NCBI RefSeq assembly: GCF_014202275.1
Contig: NZ_JACHGF010000002.1
Span: 744,001 to 808,000, forward strand
Length of the DNA stretch: 64,000 nt
Direction: 5' to 3'
Source: Rhabdobacter roseus
GTDB taxonomy: Bacteria > Bacteroidota > Bacteroidia > Cytophagales > Spirosomataceae
Each line of letters opens with the position of its first letter. The stretch's first letter is position 1. Made by a program: the position numbers and the translations under genes. Positions 26,945 to 35,927 of the stretch are shown piece by piece. The notes below the pieces were generated by a model, which made no database searches, was not told where the DNA came from, and saw only the letters and a program-made list of their open reading frames with translations.

Positions 26945-29143
26945 ATGACGACACGATTGATTCATACCCTCTGTAGTGAGTTAACTAAAGCGCTGGGTAA
27001 AAAGAAAGAAGTTGCCAAACCCGACGCCATCTATGCCCTTTCCTACACACCCGGCGACTTACCGCGCTTCATCACCGACCTGATCGGAACGGCTCGTCAG
27101 TACGACCTGAACCTGGTCAAGAGTTACGTGGACCCAAAGCAACTCGAGGATCTGCTGACCAGGGCCCACTACCCCCTGCTCTACTTCGAGCAGGAATCCG
27201 ACGCCATCGTTCCGGTGATAGCCGGAAAAAACCTTCGCGGCGAGGTACTTCGCCTCCGCATAGACCCCGACGGCAAGGCCCTAGCGGGGCCGCTTACGTC
27301 CCAGCAGCCCGTTACGGACCAAGACTCCGCCGACCGCTCCCTGCACGGCAAGGTACTTTACTTCACGGCTTTCCCGATGGAATCGCTGGTCAGTAACGAC
27401 CAGACTACCGCCCAGAAAAAGCTGACGCCTTTCCAGCGCCTGATGCGGTTGCTGGGCAACGAAAAGAAGGACATCGGGTATATTTACCTCTATGCCATCG
27501 TGGTGGGGCTTATCAGCTTATCGCTGCCGCTGGGTATTCAGGCCATCATCAACCTCATAGCCGGGGGCATGGTGTTCAGCTCGGTGTACCTGCTGGTCGG
27601 GCTGGTAATCCTGGGGGTACTTGTTACGGGCATCATGCAGATCATCCAGATCACCCTGGTCGAGACGCTCCAGCAGCGGGTTTTTGCCAAAGCCGCCTTT
27701 GAATTCACCTACCGGATTCCCCGGGTACGTACCGAGTCGCTGCTCAACTACTACCCGCCGGAGCTGATGAATCGGTTTTTTGACATCCTGACCGTCCAAA
27801 AATCCCTTCCCAAAATCCTGATCGAAATCACCGGGGCGGCTTTACAGATTATTTTCGGGATCATCCTGCTTTCGTTTTACCACCCCTTTTTCATCGCCTT
27901 CGGCCTCTTCATTTTTCTGCTGGTAGCGTTGATCATTTACTTCAACGGACCAAAAGGATTGGAAACCAGCCTGGTGGAGTCAAAGTACAAGTACAAGGTA
28001 GCTCAGTGGCTGGAAGACATCGCCCGCTCGCTTTATTCCTTCAAGATGGCGGGCAATTCCAACCTACCCATGGACAAAATGGACGGGCTCGTGAACAAGT
28101 ACCTGACCTACCGCAAAAAGCATTTCAGCATTCTGGTTACCTTTTTCTGGAATGCCGTGGGCTTCAAAACGGCCGTCATCGGTGGTTTGTTGATTCTGGG
28201 TACGGTACTGGTCATCGACCGGCAAATTTCGCTGGGTCAGTTTGTGGCCTCCGAAATCGTGATCGTATTGCTCACCAGCTCCGTGGAGAAGCTCATCCTG
28301 AGCATCGACGTGGTGTTTGATTCGCTCACGGCCGTAGAAAAGCTGGGGTCCGTCACGGACCTACCTCTCGAGCGGGAATCCGGCTTCAACTTTAAGCCCG
28401 AAAACCAACGCCAGGGGCTCAACCTGCAAGTATCTAACCTCCGCTACCGCTACGACTCCGAGAGCCGCTACGTGCTGGATGACCTTACCTTTGGGCTGGA
28501 AGCGCAACGGCATTTGTGCATCACGGGGACCAATGGCTCCGGAAAAAACACCCTGCTCAAGGTACTTTCGGGCTTGCTGACCAGCTACGAAGGGGGTATC
28601 ACCTACAACGGTATTTCGCTCCGCGACCTCAACATCGCCAGCCTGCGCAACTACATCGAAAAGAATATTTCCAACGACGATATTTTTGAAGGGACGATTC
28701 TCGAGAACATTACGATGGGGCGCAAGGAAATCACCCTCACCGACCTGGAATGGGTGCTGGACCAACTCCAGCTCTCCGACCAGCTCAGTAAGTTTCCCGA
28801 AGGGCTCTCTACCCTGATGGTACCCGGCGGGCGGCGCTTTTCGGATAGCTTCATTACCAAAGTAATTATTGCGCGCTGCATCATTCACAAGCCGCGGCTG
28901 CTGATGATCACCGACCTGCTCCAAAACCTGGAGCGGCCCGAGCGGGTCCGGTTGATCCGTTTCCTGACCGACCGGCAAAACCCCTGGTCGCTGCTGATCC
29001 TGTCCAATGACCCCCTGATCATGTCCATCTGTGACGAGGTGATGGTACTCAAAGGGGGGAGTATCGTGGTGAAAGGTACCTACGAAGAAGTGCAGGAAAA
29101 CCCCGAGTATAAGAAATCGATTCAGTACGAAATTCAAAACTAG
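26945..29143 (+). CDS. ABC exporter with C39-like domain and degenerate ATPase motifs
   Basis: A 732-residue half transporter. Residues 1-160 are a degenerate C39-like domain with no catalytic Cys. Residues 170-450 hold about six transmembrane helices (IYLYAIVVGLISLSLPLGIQ onward). Residues 490-732 form a nucleotide-binding domain. Its motifs are unusual: Walker A ends GSGKNT, the Q-loop reads NISNDD, the signature is VPGGRRFSDS, Walker B is LLMITDLL with no catalytic Glu, and the H-loop is LILSNDP. ATP hydrolysis may be weak or absent. HlyD and TolC partners follow at 13 and 15 bases, forming a type I secretion or efflux operon. Confidence 0.88.
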   Translation: MTTRLIHTLCSELTKALGKKKEVAKPDAIYALSYTPGDLPRFITDLIGTARQYDLNLVKSYVDPKQLEDLLTRAHYPLLYFEQESDAIVPVIAGKNLRGEVLRLRIDPDGKALAGPLTSQQPVTDQDSADRSLHGKVLYFTAFPMESLVSNDQTTAQKKLTPFQRLMRLLGNEKKDIGYIYLYAIVVGLISLSLPLGIQAIINLIAGGMVFSSVYLLVGLVILGVLVTGIMQIIQITLVETLQQRVFAKAAFEFTYRIPRVRTESLLNYYPPELMNRFFDILTVQKSLPKILIEITGAALQIIFGIILLSFYHPFFIAFGLFIFLLVALIIYFNGPKGLETSLVESKYKYKVAQWLEDIARSLYSFKMAGNSNLPMDKMDGLVNKYLTYRKKHFSILVTFFWNAVGFKTAVIGGLLILGTVLVIDRQISLGQFVASEIVIVLLTSSVEKLILSIDVVFDSLTAVEKLGSVTDLPLERESGFNFKPENQRQGLNLQVSNLRYRYDSESRYVLDDLTFGLEAQRHLCITGTNGSGKNTLLKVLSGLLTSYEGGITYNGISLRDLNIASLRNYIEKNISNDDIFEGTILENITMGRKEITLTDLEWVLDQLQLSDQLSKFPEGLSTLMVPGGRRFSDSFITKVIIARCIIHKPRLLMITDLLQNLERPERVRLIRFLTDRQNPWSLLILSNDPLIMSICDEVMVLKGGSIVVKGTYEEVQENPEYKKSIQYEIQN

Positions 29144-29155
29144 GCCCTAAGTAGT

Positions 29156-30520
29156 ATGCTGAATATATCGCGTCATCGTGTGAAAGATGAGGTACTTGAT
29201 AAATACAATCTTCACGCCTTAAGTACCCTAAGTACCCCCCGAACGGGAATTGTCTTTGCCCGCTGGATTCAGGTGATCGTGGTGGTGTTGCTGCTCACCC
29301 TCTTCCTGCCCTGGCAACAAAACATCAACGGCACCGGCAGCGTAACGGCCTTCGGCCCCCAGGATCGTCCCCAGACCATCCAGAATATCATTGCCGGGCG
29401 GATCGAAAAATGGTACGTCAACGAGGGGGACCTCGTGGCCAAGGGCGATACCATCCTGGCCATTTCCGAAACAAAAGATGAGTACTTCGACCCGCAGGTT
29501 CTTCAGCGTACGCAGGAGCAGGTGGATGCCAAGCGGGCGGGCATTGTGGGCTACCGCAACAAGATCACCGCCCTGGATCAGCAGCTGACTGCCCTGCGGG
29601 AAGGGCTGCAATTCAGCCTGCAAAAAGCCCGAAACAAGGTATCTCAGGGGCGTCTTAAAGTAATCAGCGACAGTACCGACCTCGTGGCCCTGCGTACCAA
29701 CTACCAAATCTCGAACGACCGCCTCGAACGCTTCGAGCGCGGCTACAAGGACGGGCTTTTCTCTTTAACCGATCTCGAAACACGCCGCCTGAAGGTACAG
29801 GAGGAGTCGGCCAAGGTAATTTCGCTGGAAAATAAATTGGAGACTTCGCGGCAGGAGCTCCTCAACGCCCGCATCGAGCTGAGCTCGGTCACGGCCGAGT
29901 ACCAGGATAAAATCGCCAAGGCCAACTCCGACCGCAGCTCGGCGGTATCGAGCCTGGCCGAAGCCGAGGCCGAACTTTCCAAACTTCAGAATAAGTACGC
30001 CAGCATTGAAGTGCGCCAAAATCAGTACTACATCCGGGCTCCGCAGGACGGGTACATTGTACGGGCCATGAAAGCCGGCCTGGGCGAAAATATCAAGGAG
30101 GGGGAGTCGGTGGCTACGCTGCAGCCCGCCAATCCGGTGCAGGCCGTGGAGTTGTACATCCGGCCCATGGATGTGCCCCTGGTGAGTACGGGCCGCGAAG
30201 TGCGGCTGGAGTTTGACGGCTGGCCCGCGCTGCAGTTTTCGGGCTGGCCCGGCGTGTCGGTGGGTACTTTTGGCGGGGTTGTCGAGGTCGTAGACCGCGT
30301 CAATAGCGTCAGTGGGCAATACCGGCTGCTGGTACGCCCCAAAAAAGGCGAAGAGTGGCCGCAGGCCATTCGGCAAGGCTCGGGCGTTTACGGCTGGGTG
30401 ATGCTCAACGACGTGCCGGTGTGGTACGAGATCTGGCGGCAGCTCAACGGTTTCCCACCCGATTTAAACCAAAAAGAAATTCAGAAAATTACGTCTAAAT
30501 CAACGGCCGGCGATAAATAA
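29156..30520 (+). CDS. HlyD-family periplasmic adaptor
   Basis: A 454-residue membrane fusion protein. An N-terminal cytoplasmic segment is followed by one transmembrane helix (WIQVIVVVLLLTLFLPW). A lipoyl half-motif follows (IAGRIEKWYVNEGDLVAKGD), then a long alpha-helical hairpin (residues 120-300, rich in Glu/Gln/Lys), the second lipoyl half (YYIRAPQDGYIVRAMKAGLGENI), and a beta-barrel domain. It links the upstream ABC protein to the TolC-like channel gene that follows. Confidence 0.93.
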   Translation: MLNISRHRVKDEVLDKYNLHALSTLSTPRTGIVFARWIQVIVVVLLLTLFLPWQQNINGTGSVTAFGPQDRPQTIQNIIAGRIEKWYVNEGDLVAKGDTILAISETKDEYFDPQVLQRTQEQVDAKRAGIVGYRNKITALDQQLTALREGLQFSLQKARNKVSQGRLKVISDSTDLVALRTNYQISNDRLERFERGYKDGLFSLTDLETRRLKVQEESAKVISLENKLETSRQELLNARIELSSVTAEYQDKIAKANSDRSSAVSSLAEAEAELSKLQNKYASIEVRQNQYYIRAPQDGYIVRAMKAGLGENIKEGESVATLQPANPVQAVELYIRPMDVPLVSTGREVRLEFDGWPALQFSGWPGVSVGTFGGVVEVVDRVNSVSGQYRLLVRPKKGEEWPQAIRQGSGVYGWVMLNDVPVWYEIWRQLNGFPPDLNQKEIQKITSKSTAGDK

Positions 30521-30534
30521 AATAGAAGTAAACC

Positions 30535-31953
30535 ATGGTTCGTACGATCTGTTTTGGACTCCTTGTGTGGCTAAGCGTAGGGAAGGTAGATGCTCAGGAT
30601 ACCTCGCAGGTATTTTCCTATGGTACCTTTTATGCACAACTCCTGCACCACCACCCCCTTGTCAAGCAAAGCAACCTCATATCGGAAAGCGCCCGGCGCG
30701 AGCTGCTCATAGCCCGCGGGGGCTTTGACCCTACGCTTCAAGGTTCCTTTGACCGTAAAGTGTACAAAGCGCGGGAATATTTCAACCGCAGCGATTTTTT
30801 CCTGAAAGTACCCGTCTGGCTGGGCGGTGCCGACCTCAAAGTAGGCTACGACCGCAACGTGGGCGTGACCCTCAGCGACGACATCCGCACCGGCCCCGAA
30901 GGCATTACGTACCTGGGCTTTCAGGTACCCATCGGGCAGGGGTTGCTGATCGACTACCGCCGCGCCACGCTCAAGCAGGCGGCTATATTTCAGGACATGG
31001 CGGACGCCGAGCGGGTCAAGGTCATCAACAAAGTAGTGCTCACCGCCACCAAAGACTACTGGGACTGGTACTTTACCTACCAGCAGTACCTGTTAGCCAG
31101 CGAGTTTTACCAACTAGCCAACGTACGCTTTCAAGGTACCCGGCAGCGCTCGCTGATTGGCGACCTGGCCTCCATTGACACCACCGAAGCGCTGGTCACG
31201 CTGCAAGAGCGGGAGGTGTCGCTCGAGCAGGCCCGGCTCGACTTGCAAAACGCCCGGCTGATCCTCTCCAACCACCTTTGGGGCGAGTCGGAGCAGCCGC
31301 TGGAGCTGCCCGAAACGGCCGTTCCCCAAAGTACCCTGGGTCGCGTGATCGAACCCGCCGAGCTCAACGACCTCATCCTGCTGGCCCGCCAGCGGCACCC
31401 CGAGATCATCAAGTATGACTTCAAGCGCCAGCAGCTACAGATCGACGAGCGGCTGGGCCGCGAGATGCTCAAACCTTCGCTCAACGTCAATGCCGCTGCC
31501 CTGTACCAGGGGCGCTTTTTCAACGGGCAGGAAACCCGCACGGGCATCCCGTACCTGAATAATAACTACAAGCTGAGCTTCGATCTCTACTACCCGCTTT
31601 TGCTGCGCAAAGAACGCGGCAAGCTCCAGCAGACGCGCATCAAACTCCTGCAAAATGACCTGGAGCAGGCACAGGTACAGCGCGAGATCAACAACGAGAT
31701 CAACGCCGCCTACAACGAGGTGAAGACCTACGAAAATCAGATCAATACCCAGCTCCGCTCCGTGGCCAACCAGGAAATTTTGTTGCGCGCCGAGCTCCAA
31801 AAACTGGAAATGGGCGAAAGCTCGTTGTTTTTGGTCAATGCGCGCGAGTCGAAACTCAACGAGTCGCGGGTGAAGGTGGCGTCGCTGAAAGCCAAGTACG
31901 AGAAAACCCTGGCGACGCTGCTCTTTGCGGCCGGACTTTCCGGCTGGGAGTAG
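30535..31953 (+). CDS. TolC-family outer-membrane channel protein
   Basis: A 472-residue protein with a signal peptide ending near SVGKVDAQ. Two outer-membrane efflux protein repeats are visible: a coiled-coil region starting SARRELLIARGGFDPTLQGSF, and a second one ending EARLKMG-like ELQKLEMGESSLFLVNARESKLNESRVKVASLKAKYEKTLATLL. It is the outer-membrane exit duct of the ABC/HlyD operon. It lies 15 bases after the adaptor gene. Confidence 0.92.
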   Translation: MVRTICFGLLVWLSVGKVDAQDTSQVFSYGTFYAQLLHHHPLVKQSNLISESARRELLIARGGFDPTLQGSFDRKVYKAREYFNRSDFFLKVPVWLGGADLKVGYDRNVGVTLSDDIRTGPEGITYLGFQVPIGQGLLIDYRRATLKQAAIFQDMADAERVKVINKVVLTATKDYWDWYFTYQQYLLASEFYQLANVRFQGTRQRSLIGDLASIDTTEALVTLQEREVSLEQARLDLQNARLILSNHLWGESEQPLELPETAVPQSTLGRVIEPAELNDLILLARQRHPEIIKYDFKRQQLQIDERLGREMLKPSLNVNAAALYQGRFFNGQETRTGIPYLNNNYKLSFDLYYPLLLRKERGKLQQTRIKLLQNDLEQAQVQREINNEINAAYNEVKTYENQINTQLRSVANQEILLRAELQKLEMGESSLFLVNARESKLNESRVKVASLKAKYEKTLATLLFAAGLSGWE

Positions 31954-32082
31954 CCGGTACTTGGAGCGGCTACGGGAGGTGGGGTACTTACTGGCTACGC
32001 CAAAAGGATTTATATCATTTAAATCCCGGCGGATATTCACGTACTTTGCGCCCGGTTTTTAAAGTACTGCCTGATTTTTCCC

Positions 32083-34392
32083 ATGCTACGAATTATATTT
32101 TTCCTTTTCATTCTTTCAAGTACCTACCTGGGCTACGGCCAGGCCCTCACGTCCACCCTCCGGGGCACCGTAACGGACCTGGATACCGGGCAGCCGCTCC
32201 CCACGGCCAGCGTGCAGTTGCTCAATACCCGCTACGGTACCCAAACTACCCCCGAAGGTACCTTTCGTTTTGATCAACTACCCGTCGGTCGTTACACGCT
32301 GGTGGTTTCGTTTTTGGGGTATCAACCCTTCATCCTGCCCGAGCTGCTGCTCGAGTCGGGCAAGGAGCAGGTACTTAGCGTACAGCTGACGCCCCAAAGT
32401 ACCCAACTACCCGAGGCCACGGTTAGTACCACGCGGCCCGTGGCCGTCAACAGCGTGCAGGCCATTACTACCGAGCAAACCCTGCGCTACGCCGCCACCT
32501 ACCTCGACCCCGCCCGCGTGGCGACGTCCTTCCCCGGCGTAGCCGCCGCCAACGACCAGGCCAACGGACTGGTGATCCGGGGCAACTCGCCCAACGGGAT
32601 GCAATGGCGGCTGGAAGGCGTCGAGATCGTGAACCCCAACCACCTCTCCAACGCAGGTACCTTCAGCGACCGTCCCACCCAGACGGGCGGTGGCGTCAAT
32701 ATCCTGAGTACCCAGCTGCTGGGTACTTCTTACTTTTTGTCGGGGGCTTTTCCGGCCGAGTACGGCAACGCGCTCTCGGGGGTACTTGACATGAAGCTGC
32801 GCCCCGGCAACAACGAAAAAACCGAATTTACCGCCCAGGCGGGCCTCATCGGGCTCGACCTGGCCGCCGAAGGGCCTTTATCCAAAAATTCTAAAGCCTC
32901 CTACCTCATCAACTACCGCTACTCCTTCACGGGGCTGCTGGGCGCACTGGGCGTTACCTTCGGGGGCGAAGACATTCGTTTTCAGGATTTATCCTTTAAC
33001 CTACACCTACCCACGGCCAAGGCGGGTACTTTCACGGTATTTGGGCTGGGCGGCTACAGCAGCAACGTCTTCAACGCCGAGCGCGACACGAGCCTTTGGG
33101 TTAATCAGAAAGACAGCTACGATATTTTGTACAAAAACCGCATGGGTGCAGCGGGCGCTACCCACAGCGTGTCGCTGGGCCGCCACGCCAGCCTCCGCAC
33201 GGTGCTGGTGGCCTCGGGACTGCGGAGCCGCCGGGAGGGGTACTTGCTCGCGCCCTCGGACCTCGCGCAGCGCAATCTCGTGGAGGAGGATGAAGTAGAA
33301 AAAAGCCGCCTCTCACTCTCCTCTACCCTTACCCAACGCCTGGGCGAAGCACACCGCCTCAAAGCGGGTGTTTTTCTCACCTACCAAAAAGACCGACTGC
33401 TGTCGGGTGGTCTTTCCCGCGTAGAAGGTACTTTGACGGGGGTCATCGTACAGCCCTACGCCTCCTGGCAATGGCAGCTCGCCCCCCGGCTGAGCTCGGA
33501 CGTGGGCCTGCATTACCTTCACTATACGTTCAACAACACGCAGTCGGTGGAGCCAAGGGCTTCGTTGCGCTGGCAAACTACCCCGCGGCAGGCCGTGAGT
33601 TTCTCGTACGGGCTGCATAGCCAGCTGCAGTTGCCTCAGGTGTACCTAACCCACGGGTATATTGTAGGTACCCCACACAACCGCGCCCTGGCACCTACGC
33701 GGGCGCACCACCTGGTACTGGGCTACCAGTACACCTGGCCGTCGGGGAGTAGCCTGAAGCTGGAGGGGTACCTGCAGTCGTACTTCAAAGTACCCGTAGC
33801 ACCCATGGATGGTACTTTCTCAGTTCTGAATCTGATTGAAACCAGTTTCTACCACAACCTCACCAACGTCGGCACGGGGCGCAACTACGGCCTGGAATTT
33901 ACGTACCAAAAGTACCTCACCGACTTCTACTACCTGCTGGTGTCAGGCTCGCTCTACGACGCCACCTACGTGGGCAGCGACGGCCAGCGGCGAAGTACCC
34001 GCTTCAACGGCAACCACACGCTTACGTTTACAGGAGGTAAAGAGTTCAAAACCAATCGCCAGGGTACGTGGGGGCTCAACGGCCGCCTGCTGTGGTTTGG
34101 GGGCTTCCGCGACACGCCCATCGACGCCGCGGCCTCGCAAACGGAGCAGCGCACCATCTACCGTACCGAGCAGGCTTTTACGCTAAAAATGAAGGATTAC
34201 TTCCGGCCCGACCTGCGGATTTATTGGAAGAAAAACAAAAGTACCTACAACCGCACGCTGTCGCTGGATCTGCAAAATGTTTCCAACACCCAGAACGAGG
34301 CCTTTAGCTACTACGACACCTACCAGCGACGCGTGGTACCTACCTACCAGCTGGGGCTGATCCCGGTGCTGAGCTACCGCTGGGAATTTTAA
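32083..34392 (+). CDS. TonB-dependent receptor with carboxypeptidase regulatory-like domain
   Basis: A 769-residue outer-membrane receptor. A signal peptide (IIFFLFILSSTYLGYGQ) is followed by a CarboxypepD_reg-like domain (LRGTVTDLDTGQPLPTASVQL, LPVGRYTLVVSFLGYQPF). A plug domain follows (ATSFPGVAAANDQANGLVIRGNSPNGMQWRLEGVEI), then a 22-strand barrel region ending PVLSYRWEF with a terminal aromatic. Substrate cannot be assigned; no SusD partner is adjacent. It is likely driven by TonB-ExbBD energy. It sits 130 bases after the TolC gene and may have its own promoter. Confidence 0.93.
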   Translation: MLRIIFFLFILSSTYLGYGQALTSTLRGTVTDLDTGQPLPTASVQLLNTRYGTQTTPEGTFRFDQLPVGRYTLVVSFLGYQPFILPELLLESGKEQVLSVQLTPQSTQLPEATVSTTRPVAVNSVQAITTEQTLRYAATYLDPARVATSFPGVAAANDQANGLVIRGNSPNGMQWRLEGVEIVNPNHLSNAGTFSDRPTQTGGGVNILSTQLLGTSYFLSGAFPAEYGNALSGVLDMKLRPGNNEKTEFTAQAGLIGLDLAAEGPLSKNSKASYLINYRYSFTGLLGALGVTFGGEDIRFQDLSFNLHLPTAKAGTFTVFGLGGYSSNVFNAERDTSLWVNQKDSYDILYKNRMGAAGATHSVSLGRHASLRTVLVASGLRSRREGYLLAPSDLAQRNLVEEDEVEKSRLSLSSTLTQRLGEAHRLKAGVFLTYQKDRLLSGGLSRVEGTLTGVIVQPYASWQWQLAPRLSSDVGLHYLHYTFNNTQSVEPRASLRWQTTPRQAVSFSYGLHSQLQLPQVYLTHGYIVGTPHNRALAPTRAHHLVLGYQYTWPSGSSLKLEGYLQSYFKVPVAPMDGTFSVLNLIETSFYHNLTNVGTGRNYGLEFTYQKYLTDFYYLLVSGSLYDATYVGSDGQRRSTRFNGNHTLTFTGGKEFKTNRQGTWGLNGRLLWFGGFRDTPIDAAASQTEQRTIYRTEQAFTLKMKDYFRPDLRIYWKKNKSTYNRTLSLDLQNVSNTQNEAFSYYDTYQRRVVPTYQLGLIPVLSYRWEF

Positions 34393-34448
34393 CAAAACCA
34401 AGTACCTGCCGGAACTTTCTGCGAGGTACTTTTGTACTAAATACCGGT

Positions 34449-34483
34449 GGCAAAAAGTACCTTTGTTAGGAAGGTACTTTGCC
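34449..34483. repeat. Inverted pair of RGTACY words after the TonB receptor
   Basis: GGCAAAAAGTACCTT and AAGGTACTTTGCC form a hairpin with a two-base bulge between the receptor stop and ssrA. There is no T-run, so terminator activity is uncertain. The left arm also contains a TACCTTTG promoter-like word. Confidence 0.5.
34458..34465 (+). promoter_or_regulatory. Possible -7 promoter element for ssrA
   Basis: TACCTTTG matches the Bacteroidota -7 consensus TAnnTTTG about 47 bases before the mature tmRNA 5' end, with TTTG at 34431 as a possible -33 element at a slightly long spacing. Because the same word is part of an RGTACY copy, the match could be coincidental. Confidence 0.35.
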
Positions 34484-34511
34484 GCCGATGAATACTACCA
34501 ATCCAACTTAC

Positions 34512-34883
34512 GGGGGCGACCGGTATTGACAGCGGGTTGGAAGTCTGTGTATAAGCATGTCGGGAGTTGAGGGTACCTCCCGTTAATCAATGCCTTTCAA
34601 ACAATAACTGGCGAATCTAACTACGCCATGGCTGCCTAATCCGGAGAGATTAAGCTAATGCCATCATCCCTCCAACCTACGTGCTGATGGTTGGGCTCCG
34701 GGGTGTCGACAAACAGCACTGGTTGGTATAGCGGTACGGAAAGCCAACGAGAACCTAGTACCTAAGGCTATGATGAAGGTCCGCCGCGTACCTTGTCAGG
34801 CTCGAAAACCGAATCACGGATAAACATGTAGAAGGCGCAGGGTTTCCCTGATCTGGACGAGGGTTCGAATCCCTCCGTCTCCA
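34512..34883 (+). ncRNA. ssrA: Transfer-messenger RNA (tmRNA)
   Basis: The 5' end GGGGGCGACCGG and the 3' end CGTCTCC plus discriminator A form the acceptor stem with two G-U pairs. The T-arm GGTTCGAATCC is at 34862-34872. The tag frame runs from GGC at 34610 to TAA at 34637-34639 and reads GESNYAMAA, close to known Bacteroidota tags. Pseudoknot-forming inverted repeats lie between. CCA is not encoded. tmRNA rescues stalled ribosomes with SmpB. The 3' end is the insertion site of the element described next. Confidence 0.96.
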
Positions 34884-34885
34884 CA
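34872..34885 (+). other. attL core of the integrated element
   Basis: The 14-base sequence CCTCCGTCTCCACA at the ssrA 3' end is repeated exactly at 55211-55224. The ten bases upstream are also partly alike (GGTTC conserved). Integration keeps the tmRNA gene complete, as usual for ssrA-targeting integrases. Confidence 0.88.
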
Positions 34886-34917
34886 GTAAAGGCTGCAAAT
34901 CAATTACTTACAGGGTT

Positions 34918-34941
34918 TGCACACATTTTTGCACACAAAAA
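34918..34941 (+). repeat. Paired 12-bp CACACA-type repeats near attL
   Basis: Two adjacent 12-base units, TGCACACATTTT and TGCACACAAAAA, lie 33 bases inside attL. They mirror a pair with the same spacing beside attR. They are likely arm-type integrase binding sites; this is inference from position and symmetry. Confidence 0.6.
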
Positions 34942-34971
34942 AGCACTGAGCGATTCGACTCGGTGCTTTTT
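34938..34971. terminator. Hairpin terminator just inside attL
   Basis: AAAAAGCACTGAG pairs with CTCGGTGCTTTTT (one G-U-type mismatch) around CGATTCGA, followed by a T-rich stretch. It probably now terminates ssrA transcription, since the original terminator has been displaced to the far side of the element. Confidence 0.75.
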
Positions 34972-35101
34972 CATTTTGATACCTCAGATTTAAAAGTACC
35001 CTATCACCTTAACCCATTTCTTATTTTTCCACGGCTGGTTGCAGAGAATTGGTAAATTGAGGCTTTAAATAATGACCGAAACGCATTCTTGAAATGTACT
35101 C

Positions 35102-35341
35102 ATGTTGACCGGTAAAGAGCTATTCGAGAAATACCGACAGCTGGGCCTCCAGGCCGGTCCCGGTACCGAAGCGTCTCAGTATGCAGGCACCTTGTTTTGT
35201 GGTATGATAATACAGGGGGAAGCGGCCGTATTTAGGCTCTTGGAGGAAGCCGAGGCAAAGGGAAATAAACTGGCGTTGACTTTTCCCTTACCTTTTGAAA
35301 AAGGACCATCGGAGCCTTCCGGACTTGCTTTGGAGGACTGA
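35102..35341 (+). CDS. Hypothetical protein at the left end of the element
   Basis: A 79-residue frame starting MLTGKELFEKYRQLGLQAGPG, the only plus-strand gene candidate of the element. A helical first half is followed by a proline-containing polar tail. The codon use looks coding, but no family is recognised and the opposite strand is also open, so it is uncertain. Confidence 0.45.
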   Translation: MLTGKELFEKYRQLGLQAGPGTEASQYAGTLFCGMIIQGEAAVFRLLEEAEAKGNKLALTFPLPFEKGPSEPSGLALED

Positions 35342-35749
35342 TTGGTGAAAGGCGGATTTATTCCGTAGTTCAGGCTGATCGAATCATACGAGTCTCGGTT
35401 TACCTTCATTTTACGTTGTGCCAGATTCAGGTACGGTTAAGGTCTGATTTCAAATCTGAGCTTATTGCCGGGCCGAAAGTAAGCTTCTTAATTTTCTGCA
35501 AGTCTGCGGGAAAACCCAATCCGGGCCTCAGAAGGGGTTTTTATCCAAAATGATAAAAATTCAAGCAACCGGCCGAGGGTCGTGGAAGCAATCTTCTACC
35601 ATAACTCAGCCCGGTCGGAGCGACAAGCCCGCGGATCCTGGGCTCTAATCAGACTCCTTTTTCAGTCCGCCTGATTACCAAGCGTTTCAGGCAATCCTGA
35701 TCGTAGCACTACGCCCCTGGCCTGAAGCCTGCTTGACTTCAAGGTTTGA

Positions 35750-35775
35750 GCTTTTTCAAATTTTCCTGAAAAAGC
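35750..35775. repeat. Perfect 9-bp hairpin
   Basis: GCTTTTTCA and TGAAAAAGC flank an 8-base A/T-rich loop, immediately after the first copy of the CCTGCTTGAC repeat. Confidence 0.6.
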
Positions 35776-35805
35776 AGGGAAATTCAGACCTTAAACCTGC
35801 TTGAC

Positions 35806-35840
35806 CTCAAAGGGTACCGTTTCAAGCGCGACCCTTTGAG
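35806..35840. repeat. Perfect 10-bp inverted repeat
   Basis: CTCAAAGGGT and ACCCTTTGAG are separated by 15 bases. The left arm overlaps the second copy of the CCTGCTTGAC repeat, as in a regulatory RNA or protein-binding array. Confidence 0.6.
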
Positions 35841-35880
35841 AGGGCTTAAGTATTTTCCCGGCAAAACCCGGAAAATTAAA

Positions 35881-35920
35881 AAGAGCCTACGGCGGCCGTT
35901 TATGGCTACCGTAGGCTCTT
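35881..35920 (-). terminator. Intrinsic terminator at the left end of the element operon
   Basis: AAGAGCCTACGG and CCGTAGGCTCTT form a perfect 12-bp stem. Read on the minus strand it is followed by TTTAATTTT, so it terminates the 232-residue acidic protein gene that ends at 35928. Confidence 0.85.
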
Positions 35921-35927
35921 AGCTCAA

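Larger units (their letters stand above)
35342..35927. other. Structured non-coding region inside attL
   Basis: About 590 bases without a credible gene. The right half holds a perfect hairpin at 35750-35775, another at 35806-35840, a direct repeat (CCTGCTTGAC[TC]TCAA, starting near 35728 and 35796) and a terminator at 35881-35920. It could be integrase accessory sites, a regulatory RNA or an origin. Confidence 0.5.
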
